Positions 27,261 to 36,216 are shown, counted from the stretch's first letter. The stretch: 62,241 bases of DNA from Methylobacterium organophilum (GCF_022179465.1 NZ_BPQV01000018.1:1-62241); one strand, 5' to 3'. The notes: generated by a model not told the origin, from the sequence alone. A program made the numbers and translations.

Positions 27261-28933
27261 GCCAGCGGCCGGAAGGCGATGAGCGTCATGTCGTCCCGGC
27301 GCTCCTCCTCGCCGCGATAGGCGGCCAGCGCCGTCTCCACGGCCTCGACCTGGGCCGAGAGGGGCGCGTCCTGGTGGTCCTCCAGGATCGCGGTCACGCC
27401 TCGGTGGCCGAGGAGGCGGGCCGGGGCGGAGGGAAGGGGCCGGCCCATCTGGTCGGTGATGCCGTCGGTCATCATGTAGAAGGTCGCGCCCGGCTCCAGC
27501 GGGATCGCAAGGTCCGCATGCACCGCGGCCTCGCGCCCGTCGCGGGGATAGCCCAGCCCCCGGCGGTCGCCGCGCCAGCGCGTCACCGCGCCGCCGGCGA
27601 TGCGGGTCAGGGCGAGGCCGGCGCCGGCGAAGTGCAGGACGCCCGCCGCGCGGTCGACCACGCAGATCCCGCAATCGAGCCCGTCGTCGGAATCGGCGCC
27701 GCGCCCGTCCTGGCGCAGCTGCGTGCGCACCATCGCGTCGAGGCCGGCCAGGAGTTCGGCGGGCGAGCGCAGGCCGCGCTCATGCAGCAGCCGGTCGAGG
27801 GCGGTCGCCACGATCAGGGTGAGGAAGGCGCCGGGCACGCCGTGGCCGGTGCAATCGGCCACGAGCACGATGCTCTTGCCGTCGATGTCCTCCAGCCAGA
27901 AATAGTCGCCGCCTACGAGGTGCAGCGGCTCGTAGAGAACGGCGAGTTCCACGCCGCTCCCGGCGAGCGCCGTGCGCTCGGGCAGCACCGAGCTCTGGAT
28001 GCGCTTGGCGTAGCCGATGCTCTCCATCACCTGCCGGTTGGCCTCGCCGAGCTCGGCATGGGCCGCTTCCAGCTGCTGGAGCAGGCGCTTGGCCTCGGTG
28101 CCGGTGCGCAGGCCCTCGACCATGTTGTTGAAGGCGGTGGAGATCGCGTCGATCTCGTTGCTCGGGCGCAGGTTGCCGCCGAGATCGACGGTCGCCCAGC
28201 GCTGGTGCTCGACCTCCCGCATCGCCACGAGCAGCCGCTTGAGCGGCGCGATGACGTGGCGGGCAACGGTGTGGTGGAGCGTCACCACGAAGGCCAGCAT
28301 CAGGATCAGGCTGGTGCCGAGCGCCAGCAGCGCCTGCTGCTGGGCATGGCGCTCGAGGGCCTTGGCGGAAACGGTGACGGACAGGCTGCCGGCGGGCTCG
28401 CCGCTGCCGGGCAGGGTCAGGTCGGTGACGACCTGGATCAGCTGCCAGGCCTGCTCCCGGGGCGGCTGGCCGACGCTCGCGACGACATGCCCCTCCGCGT
28501 TGCGCAGGACGGCGTAGCGAAGGTCCGGATCGAGGCCGAGCGCCTGGATCTGCGGTCGGTAGATCTCGGGGTTGCGGTCCCAGCCCGGCCGGGCGATGGC
28601 GGTGGCGGTCAGGGCCGCGACCAGATTGGCGCGATCGGCGTATTGGTGGTGCCCGTCGCGATAGTTCGTCCAGGCGATGCCGATCTGCGTCAGCAGCACC
28701 GCCACGGCGATCACCGGGTAGATCCGGAGGAACAGGGTATGGGCGAGGCTGTCGAGGTTGCGCCCGCGGGCGGCGCCGCGCAGCGCCCCCGGCTTCATGA
28801 TCTGCGCGACCTCCTCCGTCCGCGCCTCGACGTCCTTGAAGCCGAGCCCGTCCAGGAAATCGCCGCCCCGCCGCGGCCCGGCGCCGCGCAGGGCGCCCCC
28901 GCGGGGAACGGCCGAGCCGGAAGCCTCGCTCAT
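27257..28933 (-). CDS. siaA: SiaA-like SpoIIE/PP2C phosphatase with membrane sensor
   Basis: A 558-residue protein. Two transmembrane segments (about 67-87 and 200-222) bracket a periplasmic sensor of about 110 residues, followed by HAMP (about 223-280), a coiled linker and a SpoIIE-type PP2C phosphatase (about 320-556). Metal-binding acidic residues lie in VGGDYFWLED, LVADCTGHGVPGA, MMTDGITDQ and ERRDDMTL. In Pseudomonas aeruginosa SiaA dephosphorylates SiaC in response to a surface-related signal; the same role is proposed here from the neighbours siaB, siaC and siaD. It is the last gene of the four, overlapping siaD by 4 bases. The 5' region before the first transmembrane segment is low-complexity. 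Confidence 0.85.
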   Translation of the reverse strand: MSEASGSAVPRGGALRGAGPRRGGDFLDGLGFKDVEARTEEVAQIMKPGALRGAARGRNLDSLAHTLFLRIYPVIAVAVLLTQIGIAWTNYRDGHHQYADRANLVAALTATAIARPGWDRNPEIYRPQIQALGLDPDLRYAVLRNAEGHVVASVGQPPREQAWQLIQVVTDLTLPGSGEPAGSLSVTVSAKALERHAQQQALLALGTSLILMLAFVVTLHHTVARHVIAPLKRLLVAMREVEHQRWATVDLGGNLRPSNEIDAISTAFNNMVEGLRTGTEAKRLLQQLEAAHAELGEANRQVMESIGYAKRIQSSVLPERTALAGSGVELAVLYEPLHLVGGDYFWLEDIDGKSIVLVADCTGHGVPGAFLTLIVATALDRLLHERGLRSPAELLAGLDAMVRTQLRQDGRGADSDDGLDCGICVVDRAAGVLHFAGAGLALTRIAGGAVTRWRGDRRGLGYPRDGREAAVHADLAIPLEPGATFYMMTDGITDQMGRPLPSAPARLLGHRGVTAILEDHQDAPLSAQVEAVETALAAYRGEEERRDDMTLIAFRPLA

Positions 28934-29772
28934 GGCTCCTCCTCCGGAGCGCCGGTGTCCTGGGCGACGCAGACGCGGTCCCGGCCGCCCGCCTTGGCCG
29001 CATAGAGCGCCGCATCCGCCCGGCGCATCAGAAGGCCGAGGCTCTCCCCGGAGCGGGAGACCGCGAGCCCGATGCTGACCGAAATCGTGAGGGACTCCTC
29101 CTCGCTCTCGACCGGGGTCGCCGCCACGGCCCGCCGCAGGTCCTCGGCGAAGGCGAGGCCGTCCGCCGCCGTCATGTCCTCGAGCAGGATCGCGAATTCC
29201 TCACCGCCCATCCGCCCGAAGGCGTGCGCCCCGCGCAGGGCCTCGCGGCAGGTCTGGGCGAAGGTGACGAGCGCGGCATCGCCCGTGGCGTGGCCGTAGC
29301 TGTCGTTGATCTTCTTGAAACGGTCGAGGTCGAGCATCAGCAGGCAGGGCGGCCGGCCCTCGCGGCCATGGCGCCGAAGCTCCTGCTCGCAATGCTGGGT
29401 GAAGCGGCGGCGGCTGAAGGCGCCGGTGAGATGGTCGGTCTCGGCGAGGCGCCGCATCTCGGCTTCGAGCCGCTTGCGGTGCTCGATCTCGGTCGAGAGG
29501 GCCTCGTTGAGCATCTGAAGGTCGCGCTGCTGGTCGGCGAGCCACTGGTTGGCGCGCTGCAGGTCCGACTGCATGCGGTCGCTCATGCGCACGATCTGGC
29601 GCTGCTCGCGGTAGCCCCGGCGATAGGCCTCGGCGAGGTCGCGCACGCCGGCCGCCACCTCCGCGAGGCGGGCCAGCATGTCGTCGGTGCGGGCGAGGAC
29701 CGCCTCCTCGTTGTCGAACAGGCTGAAGGCATCGCTGTCGACCTTGGCGGCCAGGGTGGAGCGCCTACCCAT
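28930..29772 (-). CDS. siaD: SiaD-like diguanylate cyclase (GGDEF)
   Basis: A 280-residue soluble protein. A helical N-terminal part with a coiled-coil region (about 45-105) is followed by a GGDEF domain (DHLTGAFSRRRF, LMLDLDRFKKINDSYGH, RMGGEEFAILLED, RADAALYAAKAGGRDRV). The GGEEF active site is intact, so it should make c-di-GMP from two GTP. The inhibitory I-site RxxD is RGAH here, so product inhibition is probably weakened. In P. aeruginosa unphosphorylated SiaC binds and activates SiaD through its helical part, which matches the layout. It overlaps siaC by 8 bases and siaA by 4. Confidence 0.87.
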   Translation of the reverse strand: MGRRSTLAAKVDSDAFSLFDNEEAVLARTDDMLARLAEVAAGVRDLAEAYRRGYREQRQIVRMSDRMQSDLQRANQWLADQQRDLQMLNEALSTEIEHRKRLEAEMRRLAETDHLTGAFSRRRFTQHCEQELRRHGREGRPPCLLMLDLDRFKKINDSYGHATGDAALVTFAQTCREALRGAHAFGRMGGEEFAILLEDMTAADGLAFAEDLRRAVAATPVESEEESLTISVSIGLAVSRSGESLGLLMRRADAALYAAKAGGRDRVCVAQDTGAPEEEP

Positions 29773-30160
29773 GGGACTGCTCCAGCTTCACCAGCTCGAA
29801 ATGCGCGTGCTCGAAATCGGCGGCGAAATCCTCGCCCGCCTCCTCGATCGACTCGTCGCCCTCGGCATAGAGCCAGCGCACCGTCACCGGGCGCCCATCG
29901 GCGGCCGCGTCCTCCAGCGCCATGAACAGGTTCATCAGCGCCTTGGCGCTCGACGAGTTGAAATAGGCGAGCTCCACCGTGAGGGTCACCGGTTCGAGTT
30001 CGTCCGCCTCCAGGAAGGCGCGCAGGGCCTGGAGCAGCGGGCCGAAGAAGGCGGCCGCATCCTCCGGGTAGGATTCCCCGCGCAGCAGCAGCGTGCCGTT
30101 CGGGAAATCGAAATCGACGAGCGGCGAGCGGTTGGTCGCAGCCTTCTCGATGCGGTCCAT
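29765..30160 (-). CDS. siaC: SiaC-like regulatory phosphoprotein (DUF1987)
   Basis: A 131-residue protein of the DUF1987/SiaC family with a STAS-like fold: RSPLVDFDFPNGTLLLRGESYPE at the start (only partly quoted motif: FDFPNG, RGESYPED), PVTLTVELAYFN and SSAKALMNLFMALE. SiaC switches between a phosphorylated form and a form that binds and activates the cyclase SiaD. The phospho-acceptor Thr of P. aeruginosa SiaC maps to the serine run S69-S71 here (FNSSSAK), so Ser phosphorylation would replace Thr. It lies 12 bases after siaB and overlaps siaD. Confidence 0.87.
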   Translation of the reverse strand: MDRIEKAATNRSPLVDFDFPNGTLLLRGESYPEDAAAFFGPLLQALRAFLEADELEPVTLTVELAYFNSSSAKALMNLFMALEDAAADGRPVTVRWLYAEGDESIEEAGEDFAADFEHAHFELVKLEQSHG

Positions 30161-30172
30161 CGGAAAGACTCC

Positions 30173-30727
30173 TCAGATATAGGCTTTGAGGCAGAACAGG
30201 CTCTTGCCCGGGCCCAGTGCCTCGAAGCCGTACTTGACGGGGGCGCTGGAGCGCCGGGCGATCTCGATCAGCCCGATGCTGCCGCCGAGGCTGCCCTCGT
30301 CCGGGGGCTGACGCAGCTTCTCGCGATAGAACTTCTTCAGCTCCTCGCTCGAGAGGCCGGCGATATGGTCGAGGCGGGCGCGCAGGGCCTCGACCTCCTC
30401 CGCGCCGACCTCGTTGGCGCAGATGACGAAGAAGCGCCCCTCCTCGGTGCCGACGGCGATCATGCCGCTCGACACCATGCCGGCACTGCTGGAGGTGTCC
30501 GGGCAGACCTTGGCCGCGGAATAGCGGATCACGTTCTGCGCCTGCTCGACGAAGATCGAGAAGACCTTCTTGGCCACCGTCGCGTCGGTCTCCTCCTGCT
30601 GCATGCGCAGCTTGAGCACCTCGCCGAGGGAGAACAGCAGGCCCTCGGAGAAATCGCCGCCGAAGGAGAGGATCAGACCGTTGCGCTTCGCGGCCTCATG
30701 GAACGACATGAACTCCTGGGCGAGCAC
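30173..30727 (-). CDS. siaB: SiaB-like protein kinase (DUF6272)
   Basis: A 184-residue HATPase-fold protein of the SiaB family, which phosphorylates SiaC. Visible segments are VFSIFVEQAQNVIRYSA (N-box-like, with the Glu and Asn that bind Mg-ATP), a variable middle, and GGSIGLIEIARRS, a glycine-containing region typical of this group. The start GTG at 30727 was chosen because GGAGG lies 5 bases upstream and homology begins there; the frame is open to 30769. It is first in the siaB-C-D-A run. A possible minus-strand TTGACG lies at 30992-30987, but its -10 partner is poor. Confidence 0.83.
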   Translation of the reverse strand: MLAQEFMSFHEAAKRNGLILSFGGDFSEGLLFSLGEVLKLRMQQEETDATVAKKVFSIFVEQAQNVIRYSAAKVCPDTSSSAGMVSSGMIAVGTEEGRFFVICANEVGAEEVEALRARLDHIAGLSSEELKKFYREKLRQPPDEGSLGGSIGLIEIARRSSAPVKYGFEALGPGKSLFCLKAYI

Positions 30728-30999
30728 GACAGCCTCCGGCGGGATCGACGACACAACGCGACCGTGCACCGTCGCGCCGGGCCTTCCCGGGCGGACGGCG
30801 CCCCGTCACGCGGCCGGACCGCCACTCTCGGGCGACTCGACCCGACCGAAGCTCTAGCAAGGCGATCATTCACAAGACGTTACGAACGCCGTCGATCACG
30901 GTTTCCTGATCTTGCGCAGGGCGTCGCGACCTGGATGAAAGAAGATCTTATTTGCGCAATCCGCACAATTTTTGGTCGTTAATTTGCGTCAATAAAAGG

Positions 31000-32202
31000 T
31001 CAGGCGAAGCTTTTGCGCGGGTCGAAGGCATCGCGCACCGCCTCGCCGGCGAAGACGAGCAGGCTCAGCATGGCCGCGACCACGAAGAAACCGGTGAGGC
31101 CGAGCCAGGGCGCGTTGATGTTGTCCTTGCCCTGGGCGAGCAGCTCGCCGAGCGAGGCCGAGCCCGGCGGCAGGCCGAAGCCGAGGAAGTCGAGCGAGGT
31201 CAGGGTCGTGATCGAGCCGTTCAGGATGAAGGGCAGGAAGGTCAGGGTCGCCACCATGGCGTTGGGCAGGAGGTGGCGCGCCATGATGCGCACGTTCGAG
31301 AGGCCGAGCGCCCGGGCGGCGCGGACATATTCGAAATTGCGCGCCCGCAGGAATTCCGCCCGCACCACGCCGACCAGGGCGGTCCAGGCGAACAGGGTCA
31401 GGATGGCGAGCAGGGTGAAGAAGCTCGGCACCAGGAAGGCCGACATGATGATGATCAGGTAGAGCGTCGGAATCGCGCTCCAGATCTCGATCACCCGCTG
31501 GAAGATCAGGTCCGTCCAGCCGCCGAAATAGCCCTGCACCGCCCCCGCGATCACGCCGATCACCGAGGAGATCAGCGCCAGGATGAGGCCGAACAGCACC
31601 GAGATGCGGAAGCCGTAGATGATGCGCGCCAGAACGTCGCGGGAGGCGTTGTCGGTGCCGAGCCAGTGCCACTCGATGTCCCGGCAGCCGAGTTCGCGCC
31701 CCGTCGCCTTGACCCCCGCCCGCTCGGCCACGGGCCGGCACTGGGCGTCGTCGAGCGCCCAGGTCGGCGGGGAGGGCGCCGGGGTCGGCATGTCGCTCAT
31801 GAAGGTGTTGTAGGAATAGGGGATCGGCGGCCAGAGCGCCCAGCCGTTCTCGGCGATCTCCTTGCGGATCTCCGGCTGCCGGTAATCGGTCCGGGCCAGG
31901 AAGCCGCCGAACTTCTCCTCCGGATAATCGACGAGGACCGGGACCAGCCACTCGCCCTTGTACTGGAGCAGGATCGGCCGGTCGTTGGCGATGACCTCGG
32001 CGAACAGGCTCGAGACGAACAGCAGGGCGAAGATCACCGCCGACCAGGAGCCCCGGCGATTCGCCCAGAAGTTATCGAGCCGGCGCCGGGTCAGGGGCGA
32101 GAGCCGGCTGCGCGTGGCCGTCGGCAGGGGCTGCATCGGGGGGGCGTTGCCCGGCGCCGTCACCGGCACGGCATCGGGCTCGGGGCGCGCAACCTCGTTC
32201 AT
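31000..32202 (-). CDS. yejE: YejE-type peptide/microcin ABC transporter permease
   Basis: A 400-residue inner membrane permease of the oligopeptide ABC family with a long N-terminal periplasmic domain as in YejE. After one transmembrane helix (about 54-72) there is a roughly 130-residue loop (KFGGFLARTDYR, ENGWALWPPIPYSYN, GTDNASRDVLARIIYG), then five helices. The coupling EAA loop is EYVRAARALGLSNVRIMARHLLPN-like, about residues 293-316. Yej systems import peptides and microcin C. The partners (yejA binding protein, yejB permease, yejF ATPase) are not next to it in this window: downstream (leftwards) is siaB and upstream is a DUF4112 gene. It is intact, so it must pair with proteins encoded elsewhere. 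Confidence 0.85.
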   Translation of the reverse strand: MNEVARPEPDAVPVTAPGNAPPMQPLPTATRSRLSPLTRRRLDNFWANRRGSWSAVIFALLFVSSLFAEVIANDRPILLQYKGEWLVPVLVDYPEEKFGGFLARTDYRQPEIRKEIAENGWALWPPIPYSYNTFMSDMPTPAPSPPTWALDDAQCRPVAERAGVKATGRELGCRDIEWHWLGTDNASRDVLARIIYGFRISVLFGLILALISSVIGVIAGAVQGYFGGWTDLIFQRVIEIWSAIPTLYLIIIMSAFLVPSFFTLLAILTLFAWTALVGVVRAEFLRARNFEYVRAARALGLSNVRIMARHLLPNAMVATLTFLPFILNGSITTLTSLDFLGFGLPPGSASLGELLAQGKDNINAPWLGLTGFFVVAAMLSLLVFAGEAVRDAFDPRKSFA

Positions 32203-32236
32203 CGGCCCGCCGCCCCTTCGCTCATGCCAAACCCGT

Positions 32237-32707
32237 TCAGTCGATGCGGACCGCCGTGCCCTCGATCTCGCTCGGGCGAAGGCCGCCCTTGCGCTCCAGG
32301 TGCCGGCGCAGCAGCCGGACGTTGCGGCGGTTGGCCTTGAAGGCGGCGTCGAGCAGGTCGCCCGCCAGGGGCACCGCACCGACCGCTCCGTCGAAGGCCA
32401 CGTTGGCCATCATCCGGGCGACCAGCCAGCGCGGGGCCCCCAGGCGCCGCGCCTCGTAGACGATGTAGGAGGCGATCGCCATCCCGGCGATGTCGCCGAT
32501 CACCGGCACGAGGCCGATCAACGCGTCGACGCCGACCCGGCGGTTCGTGCCGGGGATCAGGAAGACGGAATCCATCACGAAGGCGAGCTGCTCCAGGCGC
32601 TGCAGGCTCGCTTCCGGGCCGGTGTCGGTGAAGCGGCGCAGATCGGCCGCGCCGAAAGGCTCGCGCTGGAACGAGCCGGGGTCGAAGCTGGTGCGGGACG
32701 CGCTCAT
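32237..32707 (-). CDS. DUF4112 family membrane protein
   Basis: A 156-residue protein with a DUF4112 domain: LEQLAFVMDSVFLIPGTNRRVGVD (partly), LIGLVPVIGDIAGMAIASYIV, and AFDGAVGAVPLAGDLLDAAFKANRRN. Two hydrophobic hairpin-like segments (about residues 73-95 and 115-137) contain the paired G-x-x-P-x-x-G-D motifs typical of the family. The function is unknown. The start at 32707 is the last ATG before the homology; the gene is 34 bases upstream of yejE on the same strand, so cotranscription is possible. Confidence 0.78.
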   Translation of the reverse strand: MSASRTSFDPGSFQREPFGAADLRRFTDTGPEASLQRLEQLAFVMDSVFLIPGTNRRVGVDALIGLVPVIGDIAGMAIASYIVYEARRLGAPRWLVARMMANVAFDGAVGAVPLAGDLLDAAFKANRRNVRLLRRHLERKGGLRPSEIEGTAVRID

Positions 32708-32776
32708 GCGGGAGGATGTGGCCCCGCCCATCCCCCTCGGCAAGGACGCCCCCGCCAACGGGCCGCGCCGCCGGCA

Positions 32777-33919
32777 TCACGCCGCCCGGCCCAGGGGGGC
32801 GAGGCGCGCGAGCGCCGCGTCGAGGGTGGCGTCGCTCTTGGCGAAGCAGAAGCGGACGAGGTTGCGCACGTTTCCCTGCGCGTAGAAGGCGCTGACGGGG
32901 ATGGCGGCGACGCCCCGCTCCCGCACCAGCCGCTGGCAGAAGCCGACATCGTCGGGCGCGCCGATATCGACATTCAGGAAGTAGGTGGCGGCGGAGGGCA
33001 GCACGGTCAGCCCGAGCCCGGAGAGGCCCGCGGCCAGCCGGTCGCGGGAGCGGGCGAAGCCGGCCCGCATCTCCCGGAAATAGGCCTCGTCCTTGGCGAG
33101 CCCGTAGGCCACCGCCTCCTGGAGGTTGGGGGGCGTCGTGAAGGTGATGAACTGATGGGCCCGGGCGAGCACGCGCAGAACCGGCTCGGCCGCCATCACG
33201 AAGCCGACCTTCCAGCCGGTCAGCGAGAAGATCTTGCCCGCCGAGCCGACCTTCACCGTGCGCTCCCGCATGCCCGGGAAGCCCATGAGCGGGCGGTGGC
33301 GCGCCCCGTCGAAGACCACGTGCTCCCAGACCTCGTCGCACAGGGCGAAGGCGTCGAAGCGGCGGCAAAACTCCGCCAGCAGCGCCAGATCCTCGTCCGG
33401 GAACAGGCTCGCGCTCGGGTTGAGCGGGTTGTTGAGGATGACGAGCTTCGTCCGCTCGGAGAAGACGGCGGCGAGCGCCGCCGCCTCGATGCGGAAATGC
33501 GGCGGCTGCAGGGTGACGAAGCGGGGCACGCCCCCGGCCCGGCGGACGAGAGGGAGGTAGGCGTCGTACATCGGCTCGAACAGCACCACCTCGTCGCCGG
33601 GCGCGACCAGGGCGAGGATCGCCCCGGCCAGGGCCTCGGTCGCGCCGGAGGTCACCATCACCTCCCGCGCGGGATCGAGGTCGAGGCCCTGGAAGCGGGC
33701 GTAATGGGCGGCGATGCCCTCGCGCAGGGCCGGCAGCCCCATCATCGGCGGGTACTGGTTGTTGCCGCGGATCAGGGCCTCGGCACCCCGCGCCCGCACG
33801 TCCTCCGGTCCGGGATCGTCCGGGAAGCCCTGGCCGAGATTGATCGCCCCGTGCTCGCGGGCGAGCTGCGACATGACGTCGAAAATGGTGGTGGGCAGGG
33901 CGGCGAAGACGGGATTCAT
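32777..33919 (-). CDS. Class I/II PLP-dependent aminotransferase
   Basis: A 380-residue aminotransferase of the kynurenine/glutamine transaminase K and YbdL type. The PLP Lys is K229 (SAGKIFSLTGWKVGF). Other ligands lie in VTSGATEAL (phosphate cup), NNPLNPSA (Asn), and CDEVWEH (the Asp pairing with the pyridine nitrogen). INLGQGFPDDPGPED is the N-terminal substrate-binding motif. It probably transfers an amino group from an aromatic amino acid, methionine or glutamine to an oxo acid. The specificity is open. The gene is alone, with a 414-base gap upstream that contains the candidate sRNA on the other strand. Confidence 0.88.
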   Translation of the reverse strand: MNPVFAALPTTIFDVMSQLAREHGAINLGQGFPDDPGPEDVRARGAEALIRGNNQYPPMMGLPALREGIAAHYARFQGLDLDPAREVMVTSGATEALAGAILALVAPGDEVVLFEPMYDAYLPLVRRAGGVPRFVTLQPPHFRIEAAALAAVFSERTKLVILNNPLNPSASLFPDEDLALLAEFCRRFDAFALCDEVWEHVVFDGARHRPLMGFPGMRERTVKVGSAGKIFSLTGWKVGFVMAAEPVLRVLARAHQFITFTTPPNLQEAVAYGLAKDEAYFREMRAGFARSRDRLAAGLSGLGLTVLPSAATYFLNVDIGAPDDVGFCQRLVRERGVAAIPVSAFYAQGNVRNLVRFCFAKSDATLDAALARLAPLGRAA

Positions 33920-34080
33920 GCCGGTCGGGTCGTGCCTCTCGCGCCGCGTCCGGGGCACGCGCCCCGGCATATCGGACAGGGTTCGCGCTCTACCATGCGG
34001 GAAAACACGCGCAAAACGTGCGCCCGCGCACATCCAGAACCGGGCGGGTCCATCCGCGGCCCGGACGGGATGATTTCGAC

Positions 34081-34120
34081 GGCTGACGATTGTTGACACT
34101 CGTCAGCCCTCGTCTAAATC
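34081..34120 (+). promoter_or_regulatory. Promoter with 9-bp inverted repeat across the -35 box
   Basis: TTGACA (34093-34098) and TAAATC (34115-34120) are 16 bases apart. A perfect inverted repeat, GGCTGACGA (34081-34089) and TCGTCAGCC (34100-34108), brackets the -35 hexamer, which is where a dimeric repressor would bind. The expected start site is near 34126, just before the structured segment and terminator that end at 34243. The neighbouring gene starts only at 34334, so this promoter appears to serve the short RNA. Confidence 0.55.
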
Positions 34121-34125
34121 TCAAC

Positions 34126-34243
34126 CCACGGTCGGACCGGCCACCGCGCGAAGGGAACTCCGCCCCCTCGTTCCCGACATGCGGCGCGCCGGTCCGATCG
34201 TCTCCCAGAAGGCCGCCGCGCGACACGGCGGCCTTCTGCTTTT
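34126..34243 (+). ncRNA. Candidate structured small RNA ending at a terminator
   Basis: About 118 bases. From 5' to 3' there is a 12-bp closing stem (34130-34141 with 34188-34199, one G-U), an internal CCGC/GCGG helix (34144-34147 with 34181-34184) and a GGGAAC/GTTCCC hairpin (34153-34158 with 34170-34175) with an 11-base C-rich loop, CTCCGCCCCCT with flanks. It ends in a terminator: an 11-bp stem AGAAGGCCGCC/GGCGGCCTTCT (34207-34237) followed by GCTTTT. A promoter with an operator-like repeat precedes it. The C-rich loop could pair with Shine-Dalgarno sequences. I do not recognise it as 4.5S, 6S, tmRNA or RNase P RNA. It could instead be an attenuated leader of the 46-residue gene at 34334. 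Confidence 0.5.
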
Positions 34244-34333
34244 CCGGCGCCCGCCGTTCCGAAAGCCGCACCCCGCCGCGCGGATCGGTGCTATGGGGTC
34301 GCGCGCCCCGCGCCCTTCCGGAACTCGACGACC

Positions 34334-34474
34334 ATGCGTGTCTCCCTCGCCTTGGGCATCGCCCTCGCCACCGCCGGCCTCGGGGTGGCCCTGCGGATGG
34401 CGCTTCCGGTCACCCCGGTCGATGCCGGCTTCCGCGACGTCGTGCAGCACTACCGGTCGCTGGAGCGGCCCTGA
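34334..34474 (+). CDS. Small hypothetical membrane or exported protein
   Basis: A 46-codon frame with strongly GC-ending codons, unlike random sequence here. The N-terminal 25 residues (MRVSLALGIALATAGLGVAL) are hydrophobic and could be a signal anchor or signal peptide, followed by a short polar tail ending HYRSLERP. No family is recognised. GAACTCGACGACC before the ATG gives only a weak ribosome binding site. Its codon bias is the main support. Confidence 0.45.
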   Translation: MRVSLALGIALATAGLGVALRMALPVTPVDAGFRDVVQHYRSLERP

Positions 34475-34763
34475 TCTCTCCGGAGCCGGCGCAGGTGCGC
34501 CGTCACACCTGAAGCTTGCGGCCCCGTTTCTCAGCAACATGCGGGAAACGGAGCCGCCGTAGTGGGGTCGCATTGCTCGGCGAGCCTCGGGCTCGGCGGC
34601 CGGGATGTCGGGCGAGGAAGAGGGGGACGCGACCGCACGTCCTGCCCCCCAGCCCGCATCCGGGGCCGCGCCGTGATAGGCTCGGGTCCTGAACGGCCCG
34701 GGACGGGACGGCGCTTCCGCAAGCGCCCTCCCGACGGGCCAGATCCTGACTGAGTTTTCTGGG

Positions 34764-36200
34764 ATGAACGAGAACTCGCCGATCCGCCGGGAAACGGCCC
34801 GGGAATACCCGACGACCGCCCCGGCGCCCGTGCGCCGGCGCCGCCGGCTGGGCCGCTGGATCCTGATCCTGCTCCTCCTGGCGGGGGCGGGCGCGGCCGG
34901 CTACCGCTTTTACGAGACCCGGATGAAGGGCGCGGGCGAGACGCAGGAGGCGCGCGCTCCGGGCGGCAGCGGCCGCGGCGGCCATCACGGCGCGCCGCCC
35001 CAGGCGGTCGGGATCGCCACGATCGCGGCCGGCGACATGCCGGTGATCCTCCAGGGCCTCGGCACGGTGACCCCGCTCGCCACGGTGACCGTGCGCTCGC
35101 AGATCAGCGGCTACCTCACCGAGATCGGCTTCCGCGAGGGCCAGACGGTCAAGCGCGGCGACTACCTCGCCCAGATCGACGACCGGCCCTACCGGGCGCT
35201 GCTCGCCCAGTACGAGGGCCAGCTCGCCAAGGACCAGGCGCTCCTGCAGAACTCGAAGCTCGACCTGCAGCGCTACCAGACCCTGAACCGCCAGGATTCG
35301 ATCTCGAAGCAGAACGTCGACACCCAGGCGGCCCTGGTGAAGCAGAACGAGGGCACCGTCGCCTCCGACCAGGCCCTCGTCGACCAGCAGAAGCTCAACA
35401 TCGCCTATGCCCACATCGTCTCGCCGGTGGACGGGCGGGTCGGCCTGCGGCAGGTCGATCAGGGCAACTACATCACCGGCGCCTCGACCAACATCGTCGT
35501 GGTCACGCAGCTCCATCCGATCTCGGTGGTGTTCACCCTGCCGGAGGACGACGTCGCCCGGGTGATGAAGCGGCTGCGCGCGGGCGCCAAGCTCACGGTG
35601 CGGGCCTATGACCGCGGCGACCAGCACGAGATCGCCACCGGCACCCTCGACACGGTCGACAACCAGATCGACACGACCACCGGCACGGTGAAGCTGCGCG
35701 CCCTGTTCCAGAACGACGACGAGACCCTGTTCCCGAACCAGTTCGTCAACGCCAAGCTCACCGTCGACACGATCCGCAACGCGCCGCTGGTGCCGAATTC
35801 CGCGATCCTGCGCGGGGCGCCGGGCACCTACGTCTACCTGATGCAGGGCGACGACAAGGTCAGCGTGCGCCCGATCAAGATCAGCGAGAGCGACGGCCTC
35901 CGCACCGTGGTGACCGAGGGGCTGCAGCCGGGCGACCGCGTCGTCACCGACGGCACCGACCGCCTGCGCGACGGCGCCAGCGTGCGGGTCACGGAAGGCG
36001 CGGGCAAGCCGCAGCGGGACGCGCCGGCGGGCAACGCCAGCGCGCCCGGCGCCGCCATCCCCGGCACGCCCGCCGCGGCCTCGGGGGCCCAGCCGGGCGC
36101 CCCGAGCAACCCGGGCGAGGCCAAGCCGGCCGAGAGCAGCGGGACGGAGGGCGCCCCGCCCGCCGAGCGCAAGCGCAACCGGCACAGGGCGGCGCAGTGA
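34764..36200 (+). CDS. mdtA: RND efflux periplasmic adaptor (MdtA-like)
   Basis: A 478-residue membrane fusion protein. One N-terminal transmembrane helix (about 29-46) is preceded by a basic stretch. The barrel-sandwich halves are [20 protein letters not shown] (partly; [10 protein letters not shown]) and [18 protein letters not shown], separated by an alpha-helical hairpin (about 150-210). The beta-barrel and membrane-proximal parts follow. Residues from about 415 are a Pro/Ala/Gly-rich tail. It links the two RND pumps to the outer membrane channel encoded downstream. mdtB starts 16 bases after its stop. Confidence 0.92.
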   Translation: MNENSPIRRETAREYPTTAPAPVRRRRRLGRWILILLLLAGAGAAGYRFYETRMKGAGETQEARAPGGSGRGGHHGAPPQAVGIATIAAGDMPVILQGLGTVTPLATVTVRSQISGYLTEIGFREGQTVKRGDYLAQIDDRPYRALLAQYEGQLAKDQALLQNSKLDLQRYQTLNRQDSISKQNVDTQAALVKQNEGTVASDQALVDQQKLNIAYAHIVSPVDGRVGLRQVDQGNYITGASTNIVVVTQLHPISVVFTLPEDDVARVMKRLRAGAKLTVRAYDRGDQHEIATGTLDTVDNQIDTTTGTVKLRALFQNDDETLFPNQFVNAKLTVDTIRNAPLVPNSAILRGAPGTYVYLMQGDDKVSVRPIKISESDGLRTVVTEGLQPGDRVVTDGTDRLRDGASVRVTEGAGKPQRDAPAGNASAPGAAIPGTPAAASGAQPGAPSNPGEAKPAESSGTEGAPPAERKRNRHRAAQ

Positions 36201-36216
36201 CCGCCGGGGGCGCCCC

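Noticed and set aside
29990-30010. GGTTCGAG, resembling a tRNA T-loop
   Set aside because: It lies inside the siaC gene and no acceptor, anticodon or D-arm pairing is possible around it.
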